Shown: positions 6,827-16,428, counted from the first letter of the stretch. The stretch is DNA of 64,000 bases from Chitinophagales bacterium (GCA_020635995.1 JACJYS010000001.1:682001-746000); one strand, 5' to 3'. Program-made: numbers and translations. The notes: a model not told the origin generated them from the letters alone.

Positions 6827-9274
6827 TTACGCATCTATTTCTACAATAATATATGCCTGTTTGTTTTTTCTATTGGTTGCATCTATTGCTTTAGCTAAAT
6901 AGGTTTTTACTTCTTTTATAGTGCTTGTATTTTTAGTGCATTTTATTAGTATTTGTCTTAAATACATATTCCTAACTTTGCTTATTAATGGCGAGCTGGG
7001 TCCTAAAACCTGAAATTTTCCAGATAATCTCAACTCATTAGCCAACATATTTGAAGCGTTTTTTACATCTTCCGGAATTTTGTGCTTTATGGTTATTTGT
7101 ATTAAACTAACATACGGTGGATAATTGTATTGCTTTCTTGTAAGAAGTTCGTTGTAGTAAAAACTATTCTGCTCGTAGTTTTTTATACTTTGTAAAATTA
7201 CATTATCCGTATTATTACTTTGTATTAGTACTTTTCCTTGCTTTTCTTTTCTTCCTGCACGACCGCCCACTTGTGCCAGTAACTGATAAGCTCTTTCTGC
7301 AGCTCTAAAATCGGGGAAACTAAATAATTGATCGGCATTTACTATACCTACAAGCGAAACATTGTCAAAATCTAAACCTTTAGTTACCATTTGAGTACCT
7401 ATAAGTATATCTATTTTTTTGTTTTGAAAATCAAAGATAATTTCTTCGTGCCCGTGTTTTCTCCTTGTACTATCCAAATCTAAACGAGCTACCTGTGCTT
7501 GCGGAAACAATATTTGTATTTCATCTTCTATTTGCTCTGTTCCAAAACCTTTTATTTGTACATCATTGCTACCGCAGGCTTTGCAGTTTTCTACCATTTT
7601 TTGTTGATGCCCACAGTAATGACAAACTAATTTATTGAAAAATTTATGGTAGGTTAAACTCACATCGCAGTTGGGACAGTATGGAATCCAATCGCATAAA
7701 TTGCAGTTTACATAATTTGCAAAACCTCTTCTATTTTGAAATAAAATAACCTGCTCTTGGTTGTTTAATGCTTGTTGTATTGCTTCTTTAAGTTGCTCAG
7801 AAAACAAACCGTGCATTTTTTTTCGTTTCTTTAAGTCTAAAGTATCAATTAAAATTATTTCCGGTAAAACAGCTTTACCAAAACGGTCAGTTAATACAAC
7901 GTGAGCATATTTTTTCAACTCAATATTATGGTAAGTTTCAAAACTAAGTGTAGCACTTCCTAATAGTATATTTGCTTTATGTAAATGAGCTAAAATTATA
8001 GCTGTATCTCTACCGTGGTAGCGTGGGGCTGGCTCAAACTGTTTGTAGCTTCGCTCGTGTTCTTCATCTACTATTATTAAACCCAAATTAGAAAAAGGTA
8101 AAAACACACCACTTCTTGCCGATAAAATAATGGGCGTTTTTTGTTCTATTACATTTTTGTATATTTCTACACGTTCTTGGTCGTTAAATTTTGAATGATA
8201 AACACCTATTTTATTGCCAAAATATTTTTGTAATCTTAAAACCAACTGAGCAGTGAGAGCAATTTCCGGCAATAAATATAAAACTTGCTTGCCTTGAGCT
8301 ATAGCTTCTTCAATTAATTTAATATAAATATGTGTTTTGCCACTTCCTGTTACGCCTTCAAGTACGGTTACTTTATTTGCTGTAAAGTGTTGCTTAATTT
8401 CTTTTAAAGCCACATCTTGCTGTACGCTTAAAGGAGAAGCATCATTTGTTTCTATTTTATCCTGTATAATACGCGATACCTCTTTTTCTTCTTGAACAAA
8501 AATTTCATTTTTTATTAAGGTATTTAAGCTACTGGAAGAAAGATTATCATCGGCATTTAATAGGCTTTTTTCTACCCAACTTTTTTGAGGTTGAAGTTGC
8601 AAATATTTAAGTAAAACTTCGGTTTGTTTTTCATATCGGCTTATTTTTTCAAAAACTTCATGAAGGGCTTTGTCGTTAGTGTATCTATCGTTTAGTTTAA
8701 TATAATTTACAGTTTTAGGCTTATATTTTTCTTGCAGTTCTTCTTTAACCACACACAAGCGATAATACATCAGTTTATTGATGATAGGATATACACTTTT
8801 TTTAGATAAAATTTCTTGAATATCGGTAAGCTCTAATTCTTGATTGGCTTGCAAAGCTTCGGCTAATAAAAATTCTTCATCGTTAAGTTCATTTCTGTCA
8901 AAATGGGGATTATCTATGTATATAAACTTAGTTTCACTGCTTAATTTTAGGGCAGAGGGCAAGGCTGCGTTCATTACTTCTCCTAAAGTGCACATATAGT
9001 AGGTGCTTATCCACTCCCAAAGTTTAAACTGCTTTTCATTGACAAGTATTTGGCTGTCGGCAATTTCTTCTATAGGTTTTGCGATGTAGTCGGTAGGCTT
9101 TCTATGGTGTATTTCATATACTATACCGCTATAAATTTTTCGTTTGCCAAACTGTACTATAACGCGGTGTCCTTTTTTTATGTGTTCCACAAGGTCAAAA
9201 GGCACACCATAGGTGTAGGTATTGGGCGTAGCCAAAGGTAATATTACTTCTACAAAAGTGGCTTGAGACATCAA
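6827..9274 (-). CDS. priA: Primosomal protein N' (PriA helicase)
   Basis: 815 residues. PriA is the 3'-5' superfamily 2 helicase that restarts replication at stalled forks. The N-terminal DNA-binding domain (TFVEVILPLATPNTYTYGVP) is followed by Walker A GVTGSGKTHIYIK near residue 308, DEEH (Walker B) near 402, the zinc-binding insert CNLCDWIPYCPNC...CHYCGH...CKACGS at about residues 515-570, and GTQMVTKGLDFDNVSLVGI in the second helicase lobe. All eight zinc-ligand cysteines appear present. Length is slightly above the E. coli protein, as usual in Bacteroidota. Transcribed alone; metF follows upstream on the same strand with a 52-base gap, so both may share a transcript. Confidence 0.98.
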   Translation of the reverse strand: MMSQATFVEVILPLATPNTYTYGVPFDLVEHIKKGHRVIVQFGKRKIYSGIVYEIHHRKPTDYIAKPIEEIADSQILVNEKQFKLWEWISTYYMCTLGEVMNAALPSALKLSSETKFIYIDNPHFDRNELNDEEFLLAEALQANQELELTDIQEILSKKSVYPIINKLMYYRLCVVKEELQEKYKPKTVNYIKLNDRYTNDKALHEVFEKISRYEKQTEVLLKYLQLQPQKSWVEKSLLNADDNLSSSSLNTLIKNEIFVQEEKEVSRIIQDKIETNDASPLSVQQDVALKEIKQHFTANKVTVLEGVTGSGKTHIYIKLIEEAIAQGKQVLYLLPEIALTAQLVLRLQKYFGNKIGVYHSKFNDQERVEIYKNVIEQKTPIILSARSGVFLPFSNLGLIIVDEEHERSYKQFEPAPRYHGRDTAIILAHLHKANILLGSATLSFETYHNIELKKYAHVVLTDRFGKAVLPEIILIDTLDLKKRKKMHGLFSEQLKEAIQQALNNQEQVILFQNRRGFANYVNCNLCDWIPYCPNCDVSLTYHKFFNKLVCHYCGHQQKMVENCKACGSNDVQIKGFGTEQIEDEIQILFPQAQVARLDLDSTRRKHGHEEIIFDFQNKKIDILIGTQMVTKGLDFDNVSLVGIVNADQLFSFPDFRAAERAYQLLAQVGGRAGRKEKQGKVLIQSNNTDNVILQSIKNYEQNSFYYNELLTRKQYNYPPYVSLIQITIKHKIPEDVKNASNMLANELRLSGKFQVLGPSSPLISKVRNMYLRQILIKCTKNTSTIKEVKTYLAKAIDATNRKNKQAYIIVEIDA

Positions 9275-9326
9275 TGGCTAAAATACGAATAATACTAATT
9301 GTTTAATAAAAAGTAACCTTACTATT

Positions 9327-10283
9327 TTAAAAAACTTCTCTAGCTATTTGCACAGTATTTTCACTACGACTCATAGTATAGTAATGAATACACGGCACAT
9401 TAGCTTGCTTTAGCTCCTTACTTTGTTCTATTGCCCACTTTACGCCTACTTGTTTTACTTCATCGTTTGTTTTGCATTTAGCCACCTCTTTAGATAAAGG
9501 CTCTGGTATATCTATATGAAACATACTTGGCAATATTTTTAAATGATTTTTAGTAGCAAAGGGTTTAATCCCAGGTACTATGGGAACATTAATTCCTATA
9601 GCTCTGCATTTATCTACAAAATCAAAATATTTTTGGTTGTCAAAAAACATTTGGGTAACAATATAATCTGCTCCGGCATCTACTTTTTGCTTTAAATATT
9701 CTAAATCGCTATTCAAATTAGGTGCTTCAAAGTGTTTTTCGGGGTAGCCTGCCACGCCCACACAAAAGCTTGTACTAAAATCAGATAGCGTTTCTTCATG
9801 CAAAAAACGTCCTTCGTTCATGTGGTGTATTTGATCTACTAAATCCACAGCATAAATATTTCTATTAATGCGGTCTTCAATATGATATTCAGATTTTCCC
9901 ATTTCATCTCCTTTTATTACTAAAATATTTTCAATACCTAAATAATAAAGTGAGAACAAAGCATCTTCCGTTTCTTCTTTAGTAAAACCGCCACAAATTA
10001 AATGAGGTACGGCTTCTATTTTATATTTATTCATAATAGCAGCACAAATACCTACAGTTCCCGGTCTTTTGCGTATAGGCACACGCCTTACCGAACCATC
10101 GGAGTTTTTTCTGTAAACTATTTCTTCTCTATGGTAGGTTACATCTACAAAAGGCGGATTAAACTCCATTAAAGGATCAAGAACATTGTATAAATCTTTT
10201 ATATTTTTCCCTTTCATTGGTGGCAAAACCTCAATAGAAAACAAAGTTTCTTTGGTAGAATTTAGTTTATCGGCTACTCTCAT
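9327..10283 (-). CDS. metF: 5,10-methylenetetrahydrofolate reductase
   Basis: 318 residues, a complete MetF TIM-barrel flavoprotein that reduces methylene-THF to methyl-THF for methionine synthesis. Recognisable parts are FSIEVLPPMKGKN at the N-terminus (the family FEFFPP glutamate), the PHLICGGFTKEE block, LVIKGDE (FAD-binding GD), AGYPEKHFEAPN, and TQMFFDNQKYFDF...PIVPGIKP. It is oriented away from the metH-type gene at 11220, the next step of the same pathway, with a lipoprotein gene between them. The arrangement may allow co-regulation, but no SAM riboswitch or MetJ-like site is evident. Confidence 0.97.
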   Translation of the reverse strand: MRVADKLNSTKETLFSIEVLPPMKGKNIKDLYNVLDPLMEFNPPFVDVTYHREEIVYRKNSDGSVRRVPIRKRPGTVGICAAIMNKYKIEAVPHLICGGFTKEETEDALFSLYYLGIENILVIKGDEMGKSEYHIEDRINRNIYAVDLVDQIHHMNEGRFLHEETLSDFSTSFCVGVAGYPEKHFEAPNLNSDLEYLKQKVDAGADYIVTQMFFDNQKYFDFVDKCRAIGINVPIVPGIKPFATKNHLKILPSMFHIDIPEPLSKEVAKCKTNDEVKQVGVKWAIEQSKELKQANVPCIHYYTMSRSENTVQIAREVF

Positions 10284-10313
10284 GCTCCAAAGTTACATAT
10301 AGCATCATCTTTT

Positions 10314-10345
10314 TTGCAATTTTATTTATAAATACTTTATCTTTG
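10314..10345 (+). promoter_or_regulatory. Bacteroidota-type promoter for the 10365 lipoprotein gene
   Basis: TTG at 10314-10316 and TATCTTTG at 10338-10345 with a 21-base spacer fit TTG/TAnnTTTG. The start codon is 19 bases downstream. Confidence 0.7.
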
Positions 10346-10364
10346 GCAAACAATATACTTTAAT

Positions 10365-11213
10365 ATGAAAAATTTATATCTACTATTCGCATTTGTTCTA
10401 CTAACATTATTCTCTTGCAAAAATGAATGTCAAGATTTATTAGATCAAATTCATGAAGCAAAAAGCACTTATGAATCTGCTCCTACACAGGCAAACTGTA
10501 TAGCATATCAAAATTTGTTACAATCATATATTAATGGTTCTTGCGAGTCAAACTCACAAGGTGTTAATTATGATGTTTTGTTTCAAGATTACTTAAATGA
10601 TTTAGATTGTGGTTCGCTACCTTCTACAACTTGTGGCAATGGTGTGCAAGACGGAGATGAAACGGGCGTTGACTGCGGAGGAAGCTGTACGCCTTGTGGC
10701 ACAACAGTACCTACTTGTACCGATGGCATTATGAATGGAGATGAAACTGGAGTTGATTGTGGTGGCACATCTTGTCCACCGTGTAGTAGCAACAATTATT
10801 ATATGAGATGCGAAATTGATGGCACTCCTTGGGATGCTTATATGTTAGGATTTATGGCGGCATCAATTGATTATTCTGGATACTTAAATGGTTTTATAAG
10901 TTATACAAATGAAGGTCAAATTAGGATAGGCAATTTAGACGATTTTTTACAAACAGGTTCTTATGTTTTTACTAATGGAACTCTGTCTTCTGGTTTAGCT
11001 AGTTTCTCTTATGTTCCGGAAGTTTTAGGAACTTCTCCTAATCATTTTTATGAGCCCGTTGGCAATAACGGCTCATTGGTTATAACGGCTGTAAATATTA
11101 CCGATTCTACTGTAACGGGAACGTTTAGTGTAGATGTTTATGATGATAATTTTACTCCGTTTGATACTATTAGTATAACAAATGGAGAGTTTTATGTTCC
11201 TTTTACAAATTAG
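10365..11213 (+). CDS. Lipoprotein with two Cys-rich NGxxDGDETGVDCGG repeats
   Basis: 282 residues. A lipoprotein signal peptide ends in LFSC (Cys near residue 18). After a short helical part come two near-identical repeats, GNGVQDGDETGVDCGG and DGIMNGDETGVDCGG, each ending CxPC. This Asp/Cys-rich, probably metal-binding repeat is common in cell-surface proteins of Bacteroidota and myxobacteria. The C-terminal 140 residues (starting MRCEIDGTPWDAYML) look like the beta-rich DUF6252-like domain found in surface lipoproteins. Function unknown. It sits 6 bases before the metH-type gene, so both probably lie on one transcript; a role in methionine metabolism does not follow from that. Confidence 0.8.
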   Translation: MKNLYLLFAFVLLTLFSCKNECQDLLDQIHEAKSTYESAPTQANCIAYQNLLQSYINGSCESNSQGVNYDVLFQDYLNDLDCGSLPSTTCGNGVQDGDETGVDCGGSCTPCGTTVPTCTDGIMNGDETGVDCGGTSCPPCSSNNYYMRCEIDGTPWDAYMLGFMAASIDYSGYLNGFISYTNEGQIRIGNLDDFLQTGSYVFTNGTLSSGLASFSYVPEVLGTSPNHFYEPVGNNGSLVITAVNITDSTVTGTFSVDVYDDNFTPFDTISITNGEFYVPFTN

Positions 11214-11219
11214 TAATTA

Positions 11220-12224
11220 ATGAATTTAAAAGAGTTAGCCCAGCAAAAAATATTGGTGTTAGATGGTGCTATGGGTACTATGATACAGCGTCATAAGCTG
11301 GAAGAAGAAGATTTTAGGGGCGAAAGATTTAAAAATCATACGCAGCCACTTAAAGGCAATAATGATTTACTTTCTATAACACGTCCGGAAATTATTAAAG
11401 ATATACACAGAAAATATTTTGAAGCCGGTGCAGATATTGTAGAAACAAATACATTTAGTGGTACTATTATAGCACAAGAAGATTATGGCTTAGATAGAGA
11501 TGATGTATATCAAATTAATTATCAATCGGCTAAAATAGCGAGAGAAGTAGCGGATGAGTTTGAAAACAAGTTTGTGGCAGGAAGTATAGGACCAACTAAC
11601 CGAACGGCTTCATTATCTCCCGATGTTAATAACCCTGAATATAGAGCCGTTACTTTTGATGAACTTAAAGAAGCCTATAAGTTTCAAGTAAAAGGCTTAG
11701 TAGAAGGTGGTGTAGATATACTTTTGGTAGAAACTGTTTTTGATACCTTAAATGCCAAAGCAGCCTTGTTTGCCATTCAAGAGTATTTTAACGAAAACTC
11801 ATCTAAAAGTGAAGAAACTTCAGTCCTACCTATTATGGTTTCGGGTACTATAACCGATGCCAGTGGTAGAACTTTAAGTGGACAAACCACAGAAGCTTTT
11901 TTAATTTCTATGGAACATATACCACTGTTTAGCATAGGCTTAAACTGTGCTTTGGGGGCAAAACAATTGCGACCTTATTTACAAGTTTTAGCTTCAAAAT
12001 CGGAATTTAATGTGAGTGCACACCCTAATGCAGGTTTGCCCAATGAGTTTGGACAATACGATGAATCTCCGGAAGCTATGCAAGCACAAATAGAAGATTT
12101 TTTAAAAGAGGGATTGCTAAATGTAGTGGGTGGTTGCTGTGGCACTACACCGGAGCATATTAAAGCCATAGCCGAAGTGGCTAAAAAATATAAACCAAGA
12201 AAAATCACTGAAATAGTAGGTTAA
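11220..12224 (+). CDS. metH: Homocysteine methyltransferase module of methionine synthase (split MetH)
   Basis: 334 residues matching only the N-terminal homocysteine-binding barrel of cobalamin-dependent MetH. It starts ILVLDGAMGTMIQRH, contains GADIVETNTFSGT and AGSIGPTNRT, and carries the zinc-ligand cysteines in GLNCALGAKQLRP (about residue 242) and VGGCCGTTPEHI (about residues 305-306). The folate, cobalamin and activation domains are missing here; in many Bacteroidota they are a separate gene, which is not in this window. The stop at 12224 is followed by a normal intergenic region, so this is a split form and not a truncation. Probably co-transcribed with the lipoprotein gene. Confidence 0.93.
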   Translation: MNLKELAQQKILVLDGAMGTMIQRHKLEEEDFRGERFKNHTQPLKGNNDLLSITRPEIIKDIHRKYFEAGADIVETNTFSGTIIAQEDYGLDRDDVYQINYQSAKIAREVADEFENKFVAGSIGPTNRTASLSPDVNNPEYRAVTFDELKEAYKFQVKGLVEGGVDILLVETVFDTLNAKAALFAIQEYFNENSSKSEETSVLPIMVSGTITDASGRTLSGQTTEAFLISMEHIPLFSIGLNCALGAKQLRPYLQVLASKSEFNVSAHPNAGLPNEFGQYDESPEAMQAQIEDFLKEGLLNVVGGCCGTTPEHIKAIAEVAKKYKPRKITEIVG

Positions 12225-12322
12225 GCAGTTTTTTTTTAACCTCTTTAAATAGTTGCATCTACAATTAGCGTTAATTAAACAAAAAGTAACAGCATACTTT
12301 CATCATTTTTATAGGAATTTGT

Positions 12323-12330
12323 TACATTTG
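12323..12330 (+). promoter_or_regulatory. Possible TAnnTTTG element (TACATTTG) of guaB
   Basis: TACATTTG lies 17 bases before the guaB ATG and fits the -7 consensus. No TTG at the expected upstream spacing is seen. Confidence 0.5.
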
Positions 12331-12347
12331 GGCGAAATTAATTCCCA

Positions 12348-13817
12348 ATGGAAAATATTTCAGACAAATTTGCATTAAAAGGTCTCACTTTTGATGATGT
12401 TTTGCTTATACCTGCACATTCAGAAGTGCTACCACGAGAGGTTGACATTAGAACAAAACTTACACGAGAAATCTCTATAAACTTGCCCTTAGTTTCTGCG
12501 GCAATGGATACCGTTACAGAATCGGCAATGGCTATAGCAATGGCTCGCGAGGGCGGAATGGGTATTTTGCACAAAAATATGAGTATAGAAAATCAGGCAA
12601 AAGAAGTGCGTAAAGTAAAGCGTTCTGAAAGCGGTTTGATAGTAGATCCTATTACGCTTAGTCCCGAAGCCAAAATAGGAGAAGCTTTACAATTAATGAA
12701 AGAAAACAAAATTGGAGGTATCCCTATTGTAGATGAAAAAGATAATTTAGTAGGAATATTAACTAATAGAGATTTGCGTTTTGAAACGCATACGGATACT
12801 TTGGTTAGTGAAATTATGACCAAAGATAAACTGATAACAGCTCCCGAAGGAACAGATTTAGCTGCTGCGGAAAAAATATTGCAAAAACACAAAATAGAAA
12901 AGTTGCCCGTAGTTAGTCGCGATGGAAAATTAGTGGGTTTAATTACCTATAAAGATATTTTGCGAGTACAAAACTATCCAAGTGCCTGTAAAGATGATTT
13001 TGGTAGATTGATGGTGGGTGCTGCTGTGGGTGTTACTGCCGATATGTTTGACAGAATAGAAGCTTTACTTAATGTGGGTGTAGATGTTATAACCATTGAC
13101 ACCGCTCACGGGCATTCGGCAGGGGTGCTAAATACCGTAAAAGAAGCTAAAAAGAAGTTTAAAAACCTTCAAATGATAGCAGGAAATATAGCCACAAAAG
13201 AGGGTGCTCAAGCATTGATAGATGCAGGAGTAGATGCCGTAAAAGTAGGTGTAGGGCCCGGTTCTATTTGTACTACAAGGGTAGTGGCAGGCGTGGGCGT
13301 ACCTCAATTGACCGCTATTTACGAAGCGGCTCAGGCATGCAAAAAAGCAGGTATTCCTGTTATAGCAGACGGAGGCATAAGATATACAGGAGATATGGTA
13401 AAAGCCTTAGCCGGTGGAGCAGATGTAGTAATGGCGGGTTCTATTTTTGCAGGTACAGATGAAAGCCCGGGGGAAACTATCATTTTTGAAGGGCGTAAGT
13501 TTAAATCTTATAGAGGAATGGGAAGTGTAGAAGCCATGAAACAGGGTTCTAAAGACCGTTATTTTCAAGATGTGGAAGACGATATTAAAAAATTAGTACC
13601 GGAAGGAATTGTAGGAAGAGTACCATATAAAGGAACACTAAGCGAAGTAATGCACCAATTTATAGGTGGCTTGCGTGCTGGAATGGGATATTGCGGAGCA
13701 AAAGATATTACCACATTAAAAAATGCCAAATTTACTGTTATTACATCGGCAGGAGTAAGAGAAAGCCATCCTCATGACGTTACTATCACTAAGGAATCGC
13801 CAAATTATAGCAGATAA
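12348..13817 (+). CDS. guaB: Inosine-5'-monophosphate dehydrogenase
   Basis: 489 residues, full length. IMPDH oxidises IMP to XMP in GTP synthesis. The barrel starts GLTFDDVLLIPAHSEVLPREV; two CBS domains occupy about residues 95-205 (ADP/GTP-sensing Bateman module); the catalytic loop GVGPGSICTTRVVAG places the active Cys near residue 308; DGGIRYTGDMVKALAGGADVVMAGS is the phosphate-binding part, and GMGSVEAM plus the EG..GRVPYKG flap are intact. Monocistronic. Large antisense frames over the 5' half are shadows. Confidence 0.98.
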   Translation: MENISDKFALKGLTFDDVLLIPAHSEVLPREVDIRTKLTREISINLPLVSAAMDTVTESAMAIAMAREGGMGILHKNMSIENQAKEVRKVKRSESGLIVDPITLSPEAKIGEALQLMKENKIGGIPIVDEKDNLVGILTNRDLRFETHTDTLVSEIMTKDKLITAPEGTDLAAAEKILQKHKIEKLPVVSRDGKLVGLITYKDILRVQNYPSACKDDFGRLMVGAAVGVTADMFDRIEALLNVGVDVITIDTAHGHSAGVLNTVKEAKKKFKNLQMIAGNIATKEGAQALIDAGVDAVKVGVGPGSICTTRVVAGVGVPQLTAIYEAAQACKKAGIPVIADGGIRYTGDMVKALAGGADVVMAGSIFAGTDESPGETIIFEGRKFKSYRGMGSVEAMKQGSKDRYFQDVEDDIKKLVPEGIVGRVPYKGTLSEVMHQFIGGLRAGMGYCGAKDITTLKNAKFTVITSAGVRESHPHDVTITKESPNYSR

Positions 13818-13852
13818 TTAGTCGTTAGTAGTTGGTTTTTAGTAATCTGTTA

Positions 13853-15277
13853 TTAATCATTATACCTTAAAACCGTATAACCTTCTTTTTCTAATTTATC
13901 TATTTCTTCTTTTGTAGGAATGTGAGAATAAGCAATGCAGTTGGCATAAAACATGGTTTCAATTGGGTTTGGGCAATTAATTAAAACAAGATTTTCGTTT
14001 TCATTTTCTATTTTTTTCAGTTCTTGTACCCAAGCTGGGGTTCTATCTTTATTTTGAAAAATTTTGGTTCTTTCTATACAGTAAATTATTGGTAGTACTA
14101 ATAATGCTATTAGTAATATTTTTTGTAAGTATTTTAGTTTTCCTTTTATCTGCCAATTATTGAGTTCATTCCAAAAATATGCGGTGGCTATAAAAAGGGC
14201 TGGTGCTGTAAATAGAATGTAACCTTGCATTTTAGTTTTAACTAAGCTAAAAAATATAATGGGGACAAAAATCCAAATAATTAACGCCAGCAGGTGGTAG
14301 TTTTCTTTGTTTTTTAAAAACTTATAAATAAGAAAAGCAAGTGGTAAGTATATCAATGCTCCGTAGTTAATGGTAATCTTCTCTAAAAAGAAAAATAGGC
14401 TTCCGCCTTGCTCGTCTAATACTTCAAAAATATGTTTCATATTGTATGCCGATTCCCATTTGGCTTCTAAAGGAAATGCAGTATGAATATAAATTTGCCA
14501 AGGCATAAAAATTATAGCGGCAACAGCCACTATTAAAATAAAATTAAGGGCTATTTTCTTATATGATTCTTTGTTTTGTAGCATTAATAAAGCCCAAATA
14601 GGTAATACTATTAAGGCAGGAAGCCATTTGCACAGTATAGCAATTCCAATACTTAAACCGACTAAAATATTAAAGATGGTTTTTTGTTTTTTGATATAAA
14701 GTACACTAAAAAATACTGCCAATTCTATAAAAAATAAAAAGAAAACATCCGGGTGGTCTGTAGCAATTCTGCCAGCACTCATTTCTATAATTAAACCGTT
14801 TACGGCATAGAAAAATGCTGCTATTATTCCTACTCTTTTATTAAAGAAAAAAGAACCAATATAGAAAGTCAAAAAAATGGCAATGCTTGTTAAAATTATA
14901 GAAGGCAATCGTAGAGCCAACTCATTTACGCCAAATAATTTAAAACTCAGAGCAATACTCCATAGCGGGAAAGGCTGTTTGTGTACCCAAATATGATTTC
15001 CCGTCCAGTTTTTATAATCATAATTTAAAACAGGATTTTTATACAATTTTGGTACAAAAGGTTCTTCCATCATATTTTTAGCCACTAAAGCATGGTATCT
15101 TTCGTCCCATTTGTGCAAATATTTATCATTACTTGTATAAATTCTTAGGGTAATACCTGCCAAAATTAATAGTAAAAGAGCGTAATTATATTTCTGCTTT
15201 AAAAAGAAAAATACAACAAACAATAGTCCTAAAAAACTAATACTTAGCGTTATACTTTTTAAAACTGTTTCACTCAT
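13853..15277 (-). CDS. ArnT/PMT-like membrane glycosyltransferase
   Basis: 474 residues with about ten or eleven hydrophobic helices. The first extracytoplasmic loop contains LHKWDERYHALVAKNMM, the Asp-Glu motif of GT-C enzymes of the GT39/GT83 type that transfer a sugar from a polyprenyl-phosphate donor to lipid A or protein. Helices with ALRLPSIILTSIAIFLTFYIG and a DHPDVFF loop follow the usual layout. The C-terminal soluble part is short (NLVLINCPNPIETMFYANC). The acceptor cannot be told from sequence. Transcribed alone, convergent with guaB. Confidence 0.85.
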   Translation of the reverse strand: MSETVLKSITLSISFLGLLFVVFFFLKQKYNYALLLLILAGITLRIYTSNDKYLHKWDERYHALVAKNMMEEPFVPKLYKNPVLNYDYKNWTGNHIWVHKQPFPLWSIALSFKLFGVNELALRLPSIILTSIAIFLTFYIGSFFFNKRVGIIAAFFYAVNGLIIEMSAGRIATDHPDVFFLFFIELAVFFSVLYIKKQKTIFNILVGLSIGIAILCKWLPALIVLPIWALLMLQNKESYKKIALNFILIVAVAAIIFMPWQIYIHTAFPLEAKWESAYNMKHIFEVLDEQGGSLFFFLEKITINYGALIYLPLAFLIYKFLKNKENYHLLALIIWIFVPIIFFSLVKTKMQGYILFTAPALFIATAYFWNELNNWQIKGKLKYLQKILLIALLVLPIIYCIERTKIFQNKDRTPAWVQELKKIENENENLVLINCPNPIETMFYANCIAYSHIPTKEEIDKLEKEGYTVLRYND

Positions 15278-15365
15278 TGAGCTATAAATTTATGGAAAAC
15301 AAACTTAATAAGTGTGAAAAATATTATGTAGGACTTTATGCAAACTATTTTCACACTTTTTTCGT

Positions 15366-15373
15366 TACTTTTG
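15366..15373 (+). promoter_or_regulatory. Possible TAnnTTTG element (TACTTTTG) very near the pgsA start
   Basis: TACTTTTG ends 4 bases before the pgsA ATG, so a transcript from it would be close to leaderless. No clear -33 TTG. Confidence 0.4.
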
Positions 15374-15377
15374 TGAT

Positions 15378-15956
15378 ATGAATTTGCCTAACTTTTTAAG
15401 TGCCTTGCGTATAGTTATCGCTTTTGTAGCACCTTTTCTATTAATAGAAGGTTCTCTTTGGGTACGTATTGTTGTAGGTATAGTTTGTTTTATTGCCATT
15501 ATTACCGATTGGTTTGATGGCTGGTATGCCCGAAAATACAATCAAGTTACTAAGTTGGGAAAAATATTAGACCCTATTGCAGACAAAGCATTGGTACTTA
15601 TTTCTTTCTCTGTTTTTGTTTATTTAGATGTTATTTCTATTTGGTGGATTATTCCAATTTTTATCCGAGAAATTGTGATAACTATTTACAGATTTATCTT
15701 TTTAAGTAAAAATATAGTAGTGGCTGCCGTGCAAAGTGGCAAAATAAAAACTACGGTTCAGATGGTTACTATTGGTGTAGCTTATGCTTTTTTTATGTTG
15801 AACAAACATTTTAGAGCTTATGCTTCAGATTATTTTAAATACATTCTTTTTGCAGCATTAATTGTTACCCTTTATTATACTGTAAAATCGGGGATTATAT
15901 TTTTCAAAAACAATTGGAAAATAATTAAGCGTTATCATCAAAGTGGCTTAATTTAG
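15378..15956 (+). CDS. pgsA: CDP-diacylglycerol-glycerol-3-phosphate 3-phosphatidyltransferase
   Basis: 192 residues with the CDP-alcohol phosphotransferase signature DWFDGWYARKYNQ...GKILDPIAD: all four conserved Asp residues of D-x2-DG-x2-AR-x8-G-x3-D-x3-D are present (about residues 54-80). Four to six membrane helices. The start MNLPNFLSALRIVIAF is typical of PgsA. The product, phosphatidylglycerophosphate, would be the substrate for a phosphatase, and the gene directly downstream (7-base gap) encodes a PAP2-type phosphatase, which fits a two-step phosphatidylglycerol operon. Confidence 0.95.
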   Translation: MNLPNFLSALRIVIAFVAPFLLIEGSLWVRIVVGIVCFIAIITDWFDGWYARKYNQVTKLGKILDPIADKALVLISFSVFVYLDVISIWWIIPIFIREIVITIYRFIFLSKNIVVAAVQSGKIKTTVQMVTIGVAYAFFMLNKHFRAYASDYFKYILFAALIVTLYYTVKSGIIFFKNNWKIIKRYHQSGLI

Positions 15957-15963
15957 TTTTGCA

Positions 15964-16428
15964 ATGAAGGACACCAACTTTTTAAAAAACAAACTAAACG
16001 ATTGGTTTAGAGATATTACGTCATTAGCCAATCCTTTAATTTTAATTTTTGTTCCATTCATTTTTTTAAAACCTTCAAAGCCGTTTTACATATTATTAAT
16101 AGCCTTGCTTATAAACGAAATTTTAGGTTCTTTAATAAAAATTATTTTTCCTAAAACCCGACCTAATGGGCAAAAATACGATACACTTTTACAAAAAATA
16201 GATGCAGGAAGTTTTCCAAGTTTACATTCATCAAGAATAAGCCTTACCTACTTAACCATGTTTTCTTATGCCGATAATTTGTGGGTAAAAATATCTTTTT
16301 TAGTAGTTATTGTCTTAGTTATGATTTCAAGAGTGCAGTTAAAAAAACATTTTATAGCAGATGTACTTGGTGGTTTAGCTATGGGAATTATTTTGTGGTA
16401 TTTGAGTGTATATGTGTTTGTTTTGTAA
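15964..16428 (+). CDS. PAP2-family membrane phosphatase, possible phosphatidylglycerophosphatase
   Basis: 154 residues, shorter than many PAP2 proteins but with all three signature motifs: KIIFPKTRP (KxxxxxxRP) near residue 60, PSLHSSR (PSxH) near 89, and SRVQLKKHFIADVLGG (SRxxxxxHxxxD) near 121. Several membrane helices. Seven bases after pgsA, which suggests it dephosphorylates phosphatidylglycerophosphate (inference from context; PAP2 enzymes also act on undecaprenyl diphosphate). The first motif is on the cytoplasm-distal side in PgpB-type enzymes. A MITE-like inverted repeat follows. Confidence 0.85.
   Translation: MKDTNFLKNKLNDWFRDITSLANPLILIFVPFIFLKPSKPFYILLIALLINEILGSLIKIIFPKTRPNGQKYDTLLQKIDAGSFPSLHSSRISLTYLTMFSYADNLWVKISFLVVIVLVMISRVQLKKHFIADVLGGLAMGIILWYLSVYVFVL

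Noticed and set aside
12593..12892. 99-residue antisense frame in guaB
   Set aside because: It lies fully within guaB, whose protein is complete and conserved; the antisense product has no recognisable feature.
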